A program made the position numbers and the translations under genes. A model generated the notes under the pieces. That model did not search any database, was not told the DNA's origin, and worked only from the letters and a program-made list of their open reading frames with translations. From Campylobacter cuniculorum DSM 23162 = LMG 24588 (GTDB lineage: Bacteria > Campylobacterota > Campylobacteria > Campylobacterales > Campylobacteraceae), in the NCBI RefSeq assembly GCF_002104335.1, contig NZ_CP020867.1:1-64000 (forward strand): a stretch of 64,000 bases of DNA. Reading direction: 5' to 3'. Of this stretch, positions 10,874 to 20,617 are shown in pieces (within the stretch, counting starts at the first letter, position 1; each line of letters begins with the position of its first letter).

Positions 10874-11185
10874 ATGGAAAGAATAAGGCTTAAGCTTAAG
10901 GCTTATGACCATCGAGTACTAGATAGAACAGTTGCAGCGATTGTAGAAGCTGTTAAAAGAACAGGTGCAGACATTAGAGGTCCAGTGCCAATGCCTACTA
11001 AAATCAAACGTTATACGGTTTTAAAATCTCCACATATAAACAAAGACTCTCGTGAGCAATTTGAGATTAGAGTCCATACGCGTATGCTTGATATTGTAGC
11101 GGCGACTCCGGATACGGTGGATTCTTTAACCAAGCTTGATTTAGCACCAGAAGTTAGCGTTGAAGTTAGGGCTATGGGTAAGTAA
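10874..11185 (+). CDS. rpsJ: 30S ribosomal protein S10
   Basis: First gene of the S10-spc ribosomal operon. S10 (103 aa) is a small-subunit head protein that also acts as NusE in transcription antitermination. [15 protein letters not shown] at the N-terminus and [14 protein letters not shown] in the middle are universal S10 features. A promoter lies about 60 bp upstream and AAAGGA precedes the ATG. rplC follows after 9 nt. Confidence 0.98.
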   Translation: MERIRLKLKAYDHRVLDRTVAAIVEAVKRTGADIRGPVPMPTKIKRYTVLKSPHINKDSREQFEIRVHTRMLDIVAATPDTVDSLTKLDLAPEVSVEVRAMGK

Positions 11186-11194
11186 GGATAAGAT

Positions 11195-11770
11195 ATGGAA
11201 TATATTGTAGAAAAAATCGGTATGAGCAGAACTATTACAAATCCAAGTATAGCCGTAACTTTATTAAGAGTTGTCAATGCAAAGGTCTGCGAGGTTGAGA
11301 ATGGAAAAGCTTTAGTCGCGTATGCTCAAGGCAAAAAAAACAACAAATGCATAGCAGGACAGCAAAGAAAATACAAGCTTTCTGCAGAATTTAACCGCTT
11401 TGCTGTTTTAGAAGTTGCCAATACTGAAGCGGGAGATTTGGATGAAACTCCTCTAACTCAAGCAAAAATTTTAAAAGTCAGTTTCAATTCTAAAGGTAGA
11501 GGTTATAGTGGCGTCATTAAAAGGCATGGTTTTTCAGGAGGTCCAGCCTCTCACGGCTCAAGATTTCATAGACGTCATGGTTCTATAGGAAACAGAGAAT
11601 GGCCAGGACGCGTTCAACCGGGTATGAAAATGGCAGGACATTACGGAAATGTCAAGATTAGCGTTAAAAATGAAATCGTATCTTATGATACAGAAAACAA
11701 AATTTTAGTGCTTAAGGGTGCAGTTCCCGGATATAATGGTGCTATGGGTAAAATAAGGATAGCAAAATGA
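11195..11770 (+). CDS. rplC: 50S ribosomal protein L3
   Basis: L3 (191 aa) is an early-assembling 23S rRNA-binding protein near the peptidyl transferase centre. [19 protein letters not shown] and the [10 protein letters not shown] stretch are diagnostic. It is shorter than E. coli L3 (209 aa), as is usual in Campylobacter. Its stop overlaps the rplD ATG (ATGA), indicating coupled translation. Confidence 0.98.
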   Translation: MEYIVEKIGMSRTITNPSIAVTLLRVVNAKVCEVENGKALVAYAQGKKNNKCIAGQQRKYKLSAEFNRFAVLEVANTEAGDLDETPLTQAKILKVSFNSKGRGYSGVIKRHGFSGGPASHGSRFHRRHGSIGNREWPGRVQPGMKMAGHYGNVKISVKNEIVSYDTENKILVLKGAVPGYNGAMGKIRIAK

Positions 11771-12381
11771 GTAAAGCAATTGTTTTAAATGAAAAATTAG
11801 AAAAAACAGGAGACTTTGAGCTTCCTGCAAAATACGCAGAAGTTAATTCCCACAATCTTTACTTGTATGTTAAATCTTATCTTGCAAGCCTTAGAGCTAA
11901 CACCGTACACACTAAGGGAAGAAGTGAGGTCAGTGGTGGAGGCAAAAAACCTTGGAGACAAAAAGGCAGAGGCGGTGCAAGAGCAGGTTCTACAAGAACA
12001 AATGTTTGGGTAGGCGGTGCTGTGGCTTTTGGTCCAAAAAACCAAAGAAATTATTTCCAAAAAATCAATAAAAAGCAAAAAAGACTCGCGTTAGAGAGAG
12101 CTTTAGAAGATAAAGCAAACAAAAATGCACTTTTTGTGGTTGATCTTTTAAGCATAGAAAGTGGCAAGACCAAAGACGCAAATGCAGTGATTAAAAAGCT
12201 TGGCTTTAAAGATGTTTTGATTGTTAAAGACCTTGTCGATGAAAAAACCTTTTTAGCGTGTAGAAATTTAGCAAATTGTTATGTGATTGATACAAGCGAA
12301 GTTAATGCTTATTTGGTTTCTGTATTTAATGCTGTGCTTATTGAAAAATCAGCATTAGATTCGATTACAAAAGAGGGGTAA
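11767..12381 (+). CDS. rplD: 50S ribosomal protein L4
   Basis: L4 (204 aa) lines the polypeptide exit tunnel; in E. coli it also represses its own operon. The extended loop with [19 protein letters not shown] (around residues 58-77) reaches into the tunnel and is where macrolide-resistance changes occur. Overlaps rplC by 4 nt; rplW follows after 2 nt. Confidence 0.98.
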   Translation: MSKAIVLNEKLEKTGDFELPAKYAEVNSHNLYLYVKSYLASLRANTVHTKGRSEVSGGGKKPWRQKGRGGARAGSTRTNVWVGGAVAFGPKNQRNYFQKINKKQKRLALERALEDKANKNALFVVDLLSIESGKTKDANAVIKKLGFKDVLIVKDLVDEKTFLACRNLANCYVIDTSEVNAYLVSVFNAVLIEKSALDSITKEG

Positions 12382-12383
12382 TT

Positions 12384-12665
12384 ATGGCAGATATTACAGA
12401 TATAAAAACTATACTCTATACTGAAAAAAGTTTAAATTTACAAGAAAAGGGCATAGTTGTGATTCAAACTTCGCCGAAAATGACTAAAACAAGCCTTAAA
12501 GCAATTTTAAAGGAGTATTTTGGCGTCACCCCAAAGAGTATAAATTCTTTAAAAATGGACGGAAAGGTTAAGCGATTTAGAGGTCGTTTAGGTCAAAGAG
12601 TTGATTATAAAAAATTCTATGTTAAATTGCCAGATGGCGTTAGCTTAGAAAATACGGAGGTTTAA
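12384..12665 (+). CDS. rplW: 50S ribosomal protein L23
   Basis: L23 (93 aa) surrounds the tunnel exit and is the docking site for trigger factor and [14 protein letters not shown] near the N-terminus and [21 protein letters not shown] in the C-terminal half fit the family. It sits tightly between rplD and rplB, as in nearly all bacteria. Confidence 0.97.
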   Translation: MADITDIKTILYTEKSLNLQEKGIVVIQTSPKMTKTSLKAILKEYFGVTPKSINSLKMDGKVKRFRGRLGQRVDYKKFYVKLPDGVSLENTEV

Positions 12666-12666
12666 A

Positions 12667-13497
12667 ATGGCAATTAAAACTTACAAGCCCTACACTCCAA
12701 GTAGAAGATATATTACAGGTTTAAGTTCGCAAGACATTACAGCTAAACCAAGTGTGCGTTCCTTGCTTGTTAAACTTCCTTCTCATTCAGGTAGAAATAG
12801 CTATGGAAGAATTACAAGTCGTCATAAAGAAGCAGGTGCGAAAAAACTTTATAGGATTATTGACTTTAAACGTCGTAAATTTGGTATAGAAGGCAAGGTT
12901 GAGGCTATCGAGTATGATCCTTATAGAAATTGTAGAATCGCTCTTATCTCTTATAAAGATGGAGAAAAAAGATATATACTCCAACCTAAAGGTTTAAATG
13001 TTGGCGATTTTGTTTCATCGGCTGAAAGTGGTTTGGATATTAAGCCGGGTAATGCTATGAAACTTAAAAGCATTCCGGTAGGAACGATAGTGCATAATAT
13101 CGAGTTAAAGCCGGGTAAAGGTGGACAAATGATTCGCAGTGCAGGTTCTTATGCACAACTTATGGGTAAGGAAGAAAAATATGTGATTTTAAGACTTGCA
13201 AGTGGTGAAATGAGACAAGTTTTAGCCGAGTGTATGGCAAGTATTGGCGAATTGGGTAATGAAGAATGGGCAAATATTACCATAGGAAAAGCGGGACGCA
13301 ATCGTCATAGAGGAATTCGCCCTCAAACAAGAGGAAGTGCAATGAATCCTATTGATCACCCACACGGCGGTGGTGAAGGTAAGAAAAATTCAGGGCGTCA
13401 TCCTGTAACTCCGTGGGGAAAACCAACCAAAGGTGCGAAAACGCGTCGCAAAAAAGCGAGTGATAAACTCATAATTTCAAGAAGAAAAGGAAAGTAA
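12667..13497 (+). CDS. rplB: 50S ribosomal protein L2
   Basis: L2 (276 aa) is needed for subunit association and peptidyl transferase assembly. The conserved C-terminal [14 protein letters not shown], with the essential histidine, is present, along with [16 protein letters not shown] near the N-terminus. Starts one base after the rplW stop and ends one base before rpsS. Confidence 0.98.
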   Translation: MAIKTYKPYTPSRRYITGLSSQDITAKPSVRSLLVKLPSHSGRNSYGRITSRHKEAGAKKLYRIIDFKRRKFGIEGKVEAIEYDPYRNCRIALISYKDGEKRYILQPKGLNVGDFVSSAESGLDIKPGNAMKLKSIPVGTIVHNIELKPGKGGQMIRSAGSYAQLMGKEEKYVILRLASGEMRQVLAECMASIGELGNEEWANITIGKAGRNRHRGIRPQTRGSAMNPIDHPHGGGEGKKNSGRHPVTPWGKPTKGAKTRRKKASDKLIISRRKGK

Positions 13498-13498
13498 G

Positions 13499-13780
13499 AT
13501 GGCTAGATCACTGAAAAAAGGTCCTTTTGTTGATGATCATGTAATGAAAAAAGTCATCGCTGCGAAAAAGGCTAATGATAATAAACCGATTAAAACTTGG
13601 TCAAGACGCAGTACTATCGTTCCGGATATGATAGGCTTAACTTTCAATGTGCATAATGGCAAAAGCTTTATTCCTGTGTATATTACCGAAAATCATATCG
13701 GTTATAAGCTTGGTGAATTTGCACCAACACGCACCTTTAAAGGGCATAAAGGCTCTGTGCAAAAAAAGATTGGTAAATAG
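13499..13780 (+). CDS. rpsS: 30S ribosomal protein S19
   Basis: S19 (93 aa) is a head protein contacting S13 and 16S r[19 protein letters not shown] at the start, and [18 protein letters not shown] with [12 protein letters not shown] later, are textbook S19. Located between rplB and rplV as expected. Confidence 0.98.
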   Translation: MARSLKKGPFVDDHVMKKVIAAKKANDNKPIKTWSRRSTIVPDMIGLTFNVHNGKSFIPVYITENHIGYKLGEFAPTRTFKGHKGSVQKKIGK

Positions 13781-13791
13781 GAGATTTTATA

Positions 13792-14178
13792 ATGAGTAAG
13801 GCTTTGATTAAATTTATAAGACTATCTCCGACTAAGGCGAGATTGATTGCAAGAGAAATTCAAGGAATGAATGCTGAACTTGCAATGGCAAGTTTAAAAT
13901 TTATGCCAAATAAAGGGGCAAAATATATTGCAAACGCAATTTCAAGTGCAGTTTCAAATGGAAGTTTTGAACCCAATGAAGTTATAGTTAAGAGTTGCCG
14001 TGTGGATGCAGGTTCTGTTTTAAAAAGATTCAGAGCACGTGCAAGAGGAAGTGCAAGTCGTATTAGAAAGCCTACTTCACATATCTTCGTAGAAGTAGAG
14101 AAGCTTGAAGAGAAAAAAGATGAGACAAAAAAATCTAATAAAAGCACTAAAACAGCGAAAGTGAAAAAGGAAAACTAA
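13792..14178 (+). CDS. rplV: 50S ribosomal protein L22
   Basis: L22 (128 aa) lines the exit tunnel. The family loop [20 protein letters not shown] is present. The C-terminus carries an extra Lys/Glu/Thr-rich low-complexity tail of about 20 residues ([18 protein letters not shown]) beyond the E. coli length, a common Campylobacter feature. Its stop shares a base with the rpsC start. Confidence 0.97.
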   Translation: MSKALIKFIRLSPTKARLIAREIQGMNAELAMASLKFMPNKGAKYIANAISSAVSNGSFEPNEVIVKSCRVDAGSVLKRFRARARGSASRIRKPTSHIFVEVEKLEEKKDETKKSNKSTKTAKVKKEN

Positions 14179-14876
14179 TGGGACAAAAAGTCAATCCAAT
14201 CGGTTTAAGACTAGGAATCAATAGAAATTGGGATTCAAGATGGTTTCCAACCAAAGCAAATTTGGTAGAAAATATCGGTGAAGATTATAAAATAAGAGCT
14301 TTTTTAAAAAGAAAACTTTATTATGCAGGAATCAGTCAAATTTTGATTGAAAGAACGGCTAAAAAATTGCGTGTAACCGTTATTGCGGCAAGACCGGGCA
14401 TTATCATCGGTAAAAAAGGAAGTGATGTTGATATTTTAAGAAAGGATATACAGGATTTAATCCATAAAGATGTCAATATCAATATAAAAGAAGAGAGAAA
14501 AGCGGGAGCTTCAGCTCAACTTGCTGCTGAAAGTGTTGCAACTCAACTTGAAAAAAGAATTGCTTTTAGAAGAGCGATGAAAAAAATCATTCAAGGGGCT
14601 CAAAAAGCGGGAGCTAAAGGCATCAAGGTTTCAGTATCAGGTCGTTTGGGTGGTGCTGAAATGGCAAGAACAGAATGGTATCTTGAAGGACGCGTTCCAC
14701 TCCATACTTTAAGAGCAAAGATTGATTATGGTTTTGCAGAAGCAAGAACAACTTATGGAAATATAGGCGTTAAGGTGTGGATTTTCAAAGGAGAAGTTTT
14801 GCAAAAAGGTGTGCAAACTGAAAAAAGCGAAGAAAATACTCCAGCGAAAAAACCAAGACGCAGAAGGAGTAAATAA
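14178..14876 (+). CDS. rpsC: 30S ribosomal protein S3
   Basis: S3 (232 aa) forms part of the mRNA entry channel and helicase site. [13 protein letters not shown] at the start, the KH-domain loop [13 protein letters not shown] and the C-terminal [13 protein letters not shown] block are all present. The tail is a basic, low-complexity KKPRRRRSK. Confidence 0.98.
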   Translation: MGQKVNPIGLRLGINRNWDSRWFPTKANLVENIGEDYKIRAFLKRKLYYAGISQILIERTAKKLRVTVIAARPGIIIGKKGSDVDILRKDIQDLIHKDVNINIKEERKAGASAQLAAESVATQLEKRIAFRRAMKKIIQGAQKAGAKGIKVSVSGRLGGAEMARTEWYLEGRVPLHTLRAKIDYGFAEARTTYGNIGVKVWIFKGEVLQKGVQTEKSEENTPAKKPRRRRSK

Positions 14877-14878
14877 CA

Positions 14879-15304
14879 ATGTTAATGCCAAAAAGAACTA
14901 AATATCGCAAAATGATGAAAGGACGCAATCGTGGCTATGCAAGCAGGGGAACAGAATTTACTTTTGGCGAATATGCTTTAAAGGCAACGGAGGCTGGAAG
15001 GATTAATTCGCGTCAAATTGAAGCTGCACGTATTGCTTTAACGCGTTTTGTTAAAAGACAAGGTAAAACTTGGATTAGAGTTTTTCCCGATAAACCTTTG
15101 ACTAAAAAACCTTTAGAGACTCGTATGGGTAAAGGTAAGGGCGGAGTTGAAGAATGGGTGATGAATATCAAACCCGGACGCATTATTTATGAGATGGCAG
15201 GCGTGAGTGAAGATATGGCGAGACAAGCTTTAACCTTAGCGATGCATAAATTACCATTTAAAACCAAGTTTATTACAAGAGAGAGTCAAAATGAAATATA
15301 CTGA
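14879..15304 (+). CDS. rplP: 50S ribosomal protein L16
   Basis: L16 (141 aa) helps position the acceptor arm of A- and P-site tRNAs. [17 protein letters not shown] and the later [18 protein letters not shown] block are diagnostic. The start may be ATG 14879 or 14885 (MPKRT). It overlaps rpmC by 14 nt. Confidence 0.97.
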   Translation: MLMPKRTKYRKMMKGRNRGYASRGTEFTFGEYALKATEAGRINSRQIEAARIALTRFVKRQGKTWIRVFPDKPLTKKPLETRMGKGKGGVEEWVMNIKPGRIIYEMAGVSEDMARQALTLAMHKLPFKTKFITRESQNEIY

Positions 15305-15476
15305 AATCAAAGATAAAACAGCTAAAGAGCTTGGGGAAATGCTAAAAGAGAAAAAGTTGCTTTTATTCACTTTAAAACAAAAGCTAAAAACAATGCAGCT
15401 TACTAATGTCAAAGAACTTAGTCAAGTTAAAAAAGACATTGCCAGAATTAATACAGCGATTAATGCTTTACAATAA
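15291..15476 (+). CDS. rpmC: 50S ribosomal protein L29
   Basis: L29 (61 aa) is a small helical hairpin protein next to L23 at the tunnel exit. [19 protein letters not shown] and [14 protein letters not shown] fit L29. The ATG lies inside the end of rplP (14-nt overlap). Order rplP-rpmC-rpsQ is standard. Confidence 0.95.
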   Translation: MKYTEIKDKTAKELGEMLKEKKLLLFTLKQKLKTMQLTNVKELSQVKKDIARINTAINALQ

Positions 15477-15485
15477 GGATATAAA

Positions 15486-15737
15486 ATGGCATTTAAAAGA
15501 GAAATTCAAGGTATTGTTGTTAAGATTGCTGGAGATAAGACAGCAAATGTTTTGGTGGAAAGAAAAGTCGTTCATCCAAGATACAGAAAAATTGTCAAAC
15601 GTTTTAAAAAATACCTCATTCACGATGAAAAAAACGAGCTTAAAGTTGGCGATGTGATTGTTGCAGTAGAATGCAGACCGCTTTCAAAAAGAAAAGCTTT
15701 TCGTTTAAAATCTGTATTAGTTGCAGGAGTTGAGTGA
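15486..15737 (+). CDS. rpsQ: 30S ribosomal protein S17
   Basis: S17 (83 aa) is a primary 16S rRNA binder with an OB fold. [31 protein letters not shown] and [13 protein letters not shown] match the family. An unrelated overlapping frame is a shadow. The stop TGA overlaps the rplN ATG by one base. Confidence 0.97.
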   Translation: MAFKREIQGIVVKIAGDKTANVLVERKVVHPRYRKIVKRFKKYLIHDEKNELKVGDVIVAVECRPLSKRKAFRLKSVLVAGVE

Positions 15738-16105
15738 TGATTCAAAGTTTTACAAGACTTGCAGTTGCAGATAATAGCGGTGCAAAAGAACTTATGTGTA
15801 TTAAGGTTTTAGGAGGTAGCAAAAGGAGATATGCTACAGTTGGTGATGTGATTGTTGCATCTGTTAAAAAGGCTTTGCCAAATGGTAAAGTGAAAAAGGG
15901 TCAAGTTGTCAAAGCAGTTATTGTAAGGACTAAAAAAGAAATTCATAGAGAAAATGGTTCTTTAATACGTTTTGATGAAAATGCTGCTGTGATTCTTGAT
16001 AATAAAAGAGAGCCTATCGGGACTCGTATTTTTGGACCTGTGGGTCGCGAAGTTAGATATGGTGGTTTTATGAAAATTGTTTCATTAGCACCGGAGGTTT
16101 TATAA
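15737..16105 (+). CDS. rplN: 50S ribosomal protein L14
   Basis: L14 (122 aa) forms part of an intersubunit bridge. [19 protein letters not shown] at the start and [18 protein letters not shown] near the end are diagnostic. I used the ATG at 15737 rather than the in-frame GTG at 15734, because L14 universally begins MIQ. Confidence 0.97.
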   Translation: MIQSFTRLAVADNSGAKELMCIKVLGGSKRRYATVGDVIVASVKKALPNGKVKKGQVVKAVIVRTKKEIHRENGSLIRFDENAAVILDNKREPIGTRIFGPVGREVRYGGFMKIVSLAPEVL

Positions 16106-16338
16106 TGGCGGTAAAATTTAAGATTAAAAAAGGCGATAATGTTAAGGTTATTGCAGGAGATGATAAGGGTAAGATAGGTAAGGTTTTGGCTGTTTATCCC
16201 AAAAAATCTCAAGTGATAGTTGAGGGTTGTAAAATTGCTAAAAAAGCTATAAAGCCAAGTGATAAAAATCCTAATGGCGGTTTTATCAATAAAGAAATGC
16301 CTATAAACATTTCAAATGTAGCTAAAACAGGAGAGTAA
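16105..16338 (+). CDS. rplX: 50S ribosomal protein L24
   Basis: L24 (77 aa) starts 50S assembly at the 5' end of 23S rRNA. The KOW motif [19 protein letters not shown] is at the N-terminus. The rplN stop and this start overlap as TAATG. The protein is short compared with E. coli (104 aa), normal for this genus. Confidence 0.96.
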   Translation: MAVKFKIKKGDNVKVIAGDDKGKIGKVLAVYPKKSQVIVEGCKIAKKAIKPSDKNPNGGFINKEMPINISNVAKTGE

Positions 16339-16343
16339 GCATT

Positions 16344-16898
16344 ATGATGAGATTAAAAGAAAAATACAATCAAAGCATAAAAGCTACTTTAAGCAAGGAA
16401 TTTGATATTAAAAATCCTATGCTCATCCCTTCAATAGAAAAGATTGTGATTAGCGTTGGTGCAGGAGATTTAGCAAAGGATCAAAAAGTGTTGCAAAATA
16501 TTGCAGATACTATATCTTTGATTGCAGGACAAAAGGCTGTCATCACTAAGGCTAAAAAATCTGTTGCAGGATTTAAAGTAAGAGAAGGTTTTCCTGTTGG
16601 GGTTATGGTCACTTTAAGAAATGATAATATGTTTGCTTTTCTTGATAAACTCATCTCTATAGCTTTACCACGTGTAAAAGATTTTAGAGGCTTAAGTCGC
16701 GATGGCTTTGATGGACGCGGAAATTATAATTTCGGACTTGATGAACAATTAATGTTTCCAGAAGTTGAATATGATAAAATTTTAAGGACTCACGGAATGA
16801 ATATTAGCATTGTTACAACAGCACAAAATGATAAAGAGGCACAAAAATTATTAGAGCTTATGGGTGTGCCACTTGCAAAAGGAAGACAAAATGGCTAA
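16344..16898 (+). CDS. rplE: 50S ribosomal protein L5
   Basis: L5 (184 aa) binds 5S rRNA and contacts the P-site tRNA. Conserved blocks include [19 protein letters not shown], the loop [18 protein letters not shown] and [15 protein letters not shown]. Two tandem ATG codons open the frame. The end overlaps rpsZ by 8 nt. Confidence 0.97.
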   Translation: MMRLKEKYNQSIKATLSKEFDIKNPMLIPSIEKIVISVGAGDLAKDQKVLQNIADTISLIAGQKAVITKAKKSVAGFKVREGFPVGVMVTLRNDNMFAFLDKLISIALPRVKDFRGLSRDGFDGRGNYNFGLDEQLMFPEVEYDKILRTHGMNISIVTTAQNDKEAQKLLELMGVPLAKGRQNG

Positions 16899-17076
16899 AA
16901 AATCAATGATAGCAAAAGCAGCACGTAAGCCTAAATTTCAAGTTAGGGCTTATAGTAGATGCCAAATTTGTGGGCGTCCGCATTCTGTTTATAGGGATTT
17001 TGGAATTTGCAGAGTTTGCCTTAGAAAAATGGGAAATGAAGGCTTGATTCCGGGTCTTAAAAAAGCAAGTTGGTAA
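16891..17076 (+). CDS. rpsZ: 30S ribosomal protein S14, zinc-binding type
   Basis: S14 type Z (61 aa). The four cysteines of the zinc ribbon are intact ([20 protein letters not shown]), so this is the zinc-containing C+ form. The start is ATG 16891 ([13 protein letters not shown]); the frame is open upstream but homologues begin here. The ATG is embedded in the rplE stop region, implying coupling. Confidence 0.96.
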   Translation: MAKKSMIAKAARKPKFQVRAYSRCQICGRPHSVYRDFGICRVCLRKMGNEGLIPGLKKASW

Positions 17077-17085
17077 GGAAAAAAA

Positions 17086-17481
17086 ATGATTAATGATATT
17101 ATTTCAGATTCACTCACTCGCATCAGAAATGCAAGTATGAGAAAGCTTGAAACCACTAAACTCTTACATTCTAAGGTTGTTGAAGCTTTGGTTGGAATTT
17201 TTGCAGCTAAAGGCTATATAGAAAGCTTTAATGTCATTGAAGAGGATAAAAAGAAATTTATCAATGTGGTGTTAAAATACGACGCAAAGGGTAAAAGCAT
17301 TATCAATGAGCTTAAAAGAATTTCTAAGCCGGGTCGCCGTGTTTATAAAGGCAAAGATGAAATTAAAAGATTTAAAAATGGTTATGGTACGATTGTAGTC
17401 AGCACAAGTCGCGGTGTTTTAGCAAATGATGAAGCATACAAAGCCGGAGTTGGTGGTGAAATTCTGTGTACCATTTGGTAG
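17086..17481 (+). CDS. rpsH: 30S ribosomal protein S8
   Basis: S8 (131 aa) binds 16S rRNA and, in E. coli, represses the spc operon. [31 protein letters not shown] and the C-terminal [15 protein letters not shown] with GGEILCTIW are diagnostic. It is followed by an 81-bp gap, the largest inside this operon. Confidence 0.97.
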   Translation: MINDIISDSLTRIRNASMRKLETTKLLHSKVVEALVGIFAAKGYIESFNVIEEDKKKFINVVLKYDAKGKSIINELKRISKPGRRVYKGKDEIKRFKNGYGTIVVSTSRGVLANDEAYKAGVGGEILCTIW

Positions 17482-17562
17482 GGGGATTGAGTTTTTTATG
17501 GCATTGGGTATCCATTCTTTAAAAAAGTAGAAATATCCTAGACAAATAAAAAAGGAAAAAAC

Positions 17563-18099
17563 ATGTCGCGTATAGGTAAGCAACCTGTTGTTATTCCAGC
17601 AGGTGTTGAAGTAAAATTAGAAGGAAATTTGCTTAAATTTAAAAAAGGAAATTTAGCCAAAGAATTAGATATAAAAGCAAATGTAAATGTTGAGATAAAA
17701 GATAATCATATTATTTTTTCTCCAAAAGGTGAAGACAGACAAAGCAGAGCGTATTGGGGTACTTATAGGGCTTTAACTCAAAACATTGTTTTAGGAATCA
17801 CAGAAGGTTTTAGCAAAACTCTTGAAATCAACGGAGTTGGATATAAAGCTACATTAAAAGGAAAAGTTTTAGAGCTTAGTTTAGGTTTTTCACACCCTAT
17901 AAATTATGCTATTCCAGAAGGCATTGAAATTGCAGTGGATAAAAATAATGTGATTGTGAAGGGAAGCGATAAGCAAGTTGTCGGTCAGGTTGCTGCTCAA
18001 ATTAGAGAATTTAGACCACCAGAGCCGTATAAAGGAAAAGGCGTGAAATATATTGATGAACGCATTATACGCAAAGCGGGCAAGACCTCTAAAAAATAA
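17563..18099 (+). CDS. rplF: 50S ribosomal protein L6
   Basis: L6 (178 aa) lies near the factor-binding site. [16 protein letters not shown] at the start and the C-terminal [16 protein letters not shown] block are diagnostic. An 81-bp gap with no clear feature precedes it; AAAAGG stands before the ATG. Perhaps an internal promoter or processing site lies there, but I see no strong one. Confidence 0.97.
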   Translation: MSRIGKQPVVIPAGVEVKLEGNLLKFKKGNLAKELDIKANVNVEIKDNHIIFSPKGEDRQSRAYWGTYRALTQNIVLGITEGFSKTLEINGVGYKATLKGKVLELSLGFSHPINYAIPEGIEIAVDKNNVIVKGSDKQVVGQVAAQIREFRPPEPYKGKGVKYIDERIIRKAGKTSKK

Positions 18100-18108
18100 G
18101 GATACAAA

Positions 18109-18465
18109 ATGAGAGCAAATGTATTAAAAAGAAAACTTAATTTAAGAATCAAAAGAAAAAAAAGAATTCGAGCTAAAATTTCAGGTTGTGACAAGTTTCC
18201 AAGAATTTCAGTGTTTAAATCTAATAAAACTTTATACATTCAAGCTATTGACGATGTTAAAGCCGTGACTCTTGCAGCCATTAATGGGCAAAAAATCGGA
18301 GTAAAAGCTAATAAAGAAGGGGCTAAAAAAATCGCTAGTGAATTTGCAGAACTTTTAAAAAGCAAAAAAATCAATCAAGCTGTTTTTGATAGAAATGGTT
18401 ATATTTATCACGGCGTAATTGCAGCTTTGGCTGAATCTTTAAGAGAAAATGGCATTAAGCTATAA
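18109..18465 (+). CDS. rplR: 50S ribosomal protein L18
   Basis: L18 (118 aa) binds 5S rRNA with L5. [14 protein letters not shown] near the N-terminus, [19 protein letters not shown] and the C-terminal [17 protein letters not shown] match L18. It follows rplF by 9 nt and precedes rpsE by 9 nt. Confidence 0.97.
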   Translation: MRANVLKRKLNLRIKRKKRIRAKISGCDKFPRISVFKSNKTLYIQAIDDVKAVTLAAINGQKIGVKANKEGAKKIASEFAELLKSKKINQAVFDRNGYIYHGVIAALAESLRENGIKL

Positions 18466-18474
18466 GGAGAATTG

Positions 18475-18918
18475 ATGCAAAAATACAATAGAGAAGAATT
18501 TGAAGAGGTTATTGTCGATATAGGCAGAGTTACAAAGGTTGTTAAAGGAGGTAGAAGATTTAGATTTACCGCTTTAGTGGTTATAGGCAATCGTAAAGGT
18601 TTAGTTGGTGTGGGATACGGCAAGGCTAAAGAAGTTCCGGATGCGATTCGTAAGGCTGTCGATGATGCTTTTAAAAATATTATCGAAGTTAAAACTAAAG
18701 GTTCAACAATTGCTCACGATGTTGAGGTAAAATATAATGCAAGTCGTATTTTGCTTAAACCTGCAAGTGAGGGGACGGGAGTTATTGCAGGGGGTTCTAC
18801 GCGTCCTATTATGGAGCTTGCAGGGATTAAAGACATTTTAACTAAATCTTTGGGTTCAAATAATTCTTCAAATGTAGTCAATGCGACAATTAAAGCCCTA
18901 AGCATGTTAAAAGGATAA
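18475..18918 (+). CDS. rpsE: 30S ribosomal protein S5
   Basis: S5 (147 aa) lines the mRNA entry channel and affects decoding accuracy. The double-stranded-RNA-binding part has [17 protein letters not shown] with [33 protein letters not shown] is in the second domain. I chose ATG 18475 after AAGGAG over an in-frame TTG at 18472. rpmD (L30), which follows rpsE in many bacteria, is absent, as in other Campylobacter. Confidence 0.97.
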   Translation: MQKYNREEFEEVIVDIGRVTKVVKGGRRFRFTALVVIGNRKGLVGVGYGKAKEVPDAIRKAVDDAFKNIIEVKTKGSTIAHDVEVKYNASRILLKPASEGTGVIAGGSTRPIMELAGIKDILTKSLGSNNSSNVVNATIKALSMLKG

Positions 18919-18921
18919 AAG

Positions 18922-19314
18922 ATGAATTTACAAAAAGCAGCAGGTTCAACACATAAAACCAAAAGAATAGGTCGCGGACAAGGAAGCGGTATGGGTAAAA
19001 CCGCTACTAAAGGTGGAAAAGGACAAACCGCTCGAAAAGGTTATAATGAAAAAAGAGGCTTTGAAGGCGGACAGCAACCTCTTCAAAGAAGATTGCCAAA
19101 AGTGGGTTTTAGCTCGAGGAAAGAAAAACCTTATGCTATTAATGTTGAAAAGATTGCAGCCATTAAAGATTTGAAAGAATTGACATTTCAGAGTATTAAG
19201 GCTGTGCATAAAATTTCAAAATCTGTTAAAAAAATCAAACTCATTGGTAAGAGTGCAAAGGATTTAGCTTCAAAAATTAAAGATGAGAATATTAGCGTTA
19301 CTGGAAGTAAATAA
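18922..19314 (+). CDS. rplO: 50S ribosomal protein L15
   Basis: L15 (130 aa) is a late assembly protein with a long extended N-terminus. The Gly-rich [20 protein letters not shown] and [15 protein letters not shown] motifs are diagnostic. The stop overlaps the secY ATG by one base, so SecY is translated from the same message. Confidence 0.97.
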   Translation: MNLQKAAGSTHKTKRIGRGQGSGMGKTATKGGKGQTARKGYNEKRGFEGGQQPLQRRLPKVGFSSRKEKPYAINVEKIAAIKDLKELTFQSIKAVHKISKSVKKIKLIGKSAKDLASKIKDENISVTGSK

Positions 19315-20579
19315 TGAATAAAACACTGGTGAATAAAATTTTAATCACTCTAGCATTTTTATTTGCTTATAGAGTTTTAGCTTATGTGCCTGTTCCGGGC
19401 GTGAATGCTGATGTCATTGCAGAATTTTTTAATAACAATCAAAACAATGCTCTTGGGTTGTTTAATGTCTTTAGCGGTGGAGCAGCGGAGCGATTTTCTA
19501 TTATTTCTTTAGGAATTATGCCCTATATTACAGCTTCGATTATTATGGAGCTTTTAGCCGCTACTTTTCCAAATATAGGAAAAATGAAAAAAGAAAGAGA
19601 CAGCATACAAAAATATATGCAAATCATCCGTTATGCAACCATAATCATAACTTTAATTCAAAGCATAGGTGTAGCCATAGGTTTGCAAGGTTTGCATGGA
19701 CGCGGTGGAGTTGGTGCAATTATGATTGAGGATTTAAACATTTTCATTGCTCTTTGTGCAATTTCTATGCTTGCAGGGACTATGCTTTTAATGTGGCTTG
19801 GAGAGCAAATCACTCAAAGAGGCGTGGGCAATGGAATTTCTTTAATCATTTTTGCAGGCATTGTTTCTAGCATACCTGCAGCCATTTCAAATACAGTTGG
19901 ACAAATTAATTCTGGAGAGATGAATTTTTTAACCGCTTTTGCAATTTTGGTGTTGATTTTACTCACAATAGGCGTGATTATTTATGTTGAGCTTGGAGAA
20001 AGGAGAATTCCTATTTCTTACTCGAGAAAAGTCGTCATGCAAAATCAAAATAAACGCATTATGAATTATATACCCATTAAAGTCAATTTAAGCGGGGTCA
20101 TTCCTCCTATTTTTGCAAGTGCGATTTTAATGTTTCCAACAACGATTTTACAAACAAGTACTAATCCCTATATTCAAACCATTAATGATTTTTTAAATCC
20201 AAACGGCTATGTGTTTCATATCTTAACCTTTTTATTTGTGATTTTCTTTGCGTATTTTTATGCGAGTATAGTTTTTAATGCTAAGGATATTTCTGAAAAT
20301 CTTAAAAAGCAAGGGGGATTTATACCCGGAATTCGTCCGGGCGAGGGAACAGCACATTATCTTAATGAAATAGCTTCAAGGCTTACTCTATCGGGCTCTA
20401 TTTATCTTGGCTTGGTTGCAACCTTGCCTTGGATTTTAGTGAAATTTATGGGTGTGCCTTTTTATTTTGGAGGTACTTCTGTGCTTATTGTTGTGCAAGT
20501 TGCCTTGGATACAATGAGAAAAATTGAAGCTCAAATTTATATGAATAAATACCAAACTTTAAGTGCAGTAGGGCTTTAA
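19314..20579 (+). CDS. secY: Preprotein translocase subunit SecY
   Basis: SecY (421 aa) is the ten-helix channel for Sec export and membrane insertion. AYVPVPGV near the N-terminus, the plug/TM2 region SIISLGIMPYITASIIMELL, GNGISLIIFAGI, YVELGERRIPISYSRKV and PGIRPGEGTAHYL (cytoplasmic loop near SecA) are all recognisable. Last gene of the S10-spc operon here; a convergent terminator follows immediately. Confidence 0.98.
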   Translation: MNKTLVNKILITLAFLFAYRVLAYVPVPGVNADVIAEFFNNNQNNALGLFNVFSGGAAERFSIISLGIMPYITASIIMELLAATFPNIGKMKKERDSIQKYMQIIRYATIIITLIQSIGVAIGLQGLHGRGGVGAIMIEDLNIFIALCAISMLAGTMLLMWLGEQITQRGVGNGISLIIFAGIVSSIPAAISNTVGQINSGEMNFLTAFAILVLILLTIGVIIYVELGERRIPISYSRKVVMQNQNKRIMNYIPIKVNLSGVIPPIFASAILMFPTTILQTSTNPYIQTINDFLNPNGYVFHILTFLFVIFFAYFYASIVFNAKDISENLKKQGGFIPGIRPGEGTAHYLNEIASRLTLSGSIYLGLVATLPWILVKFMGVPFYFGGTSVLIVVQVALDTMRKIEAQIYMNKYQTLSAVGL

Positions 20580-20617
20580 AAAGCCCTTGATTTAAAAAAT
20601 TAAGCTTTTAAATCAAG
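20571..20617. terminator. Bidirectional terminator between secY and the EF-hand-like gene
   Basis: Two stems lie at the junction of converging genes: GGGCTT (20571-20576) with AAGCCC (20581-20586), then CTTGATTTAAA (20586-20596) with TTTAAATCAAG (20607-20617), an 11-bp perfect arm. They overlap the ends of both coding regions and probably end transcription from both sides. Confidence 0.65.

Noticed and set aside
15406-15657. Open frame of 83 codons overlapping rpmC and rpsQ
   Set aside because: It is a shadow of rpsQ in another frame; rpsQ has clear S17 motifs.
17482-17562. Gap between rpsH and rplF as a regulatory element
   Set aside because: Only a 4-bp stem can be drawn; no promoter-like box or terminator is convincing.
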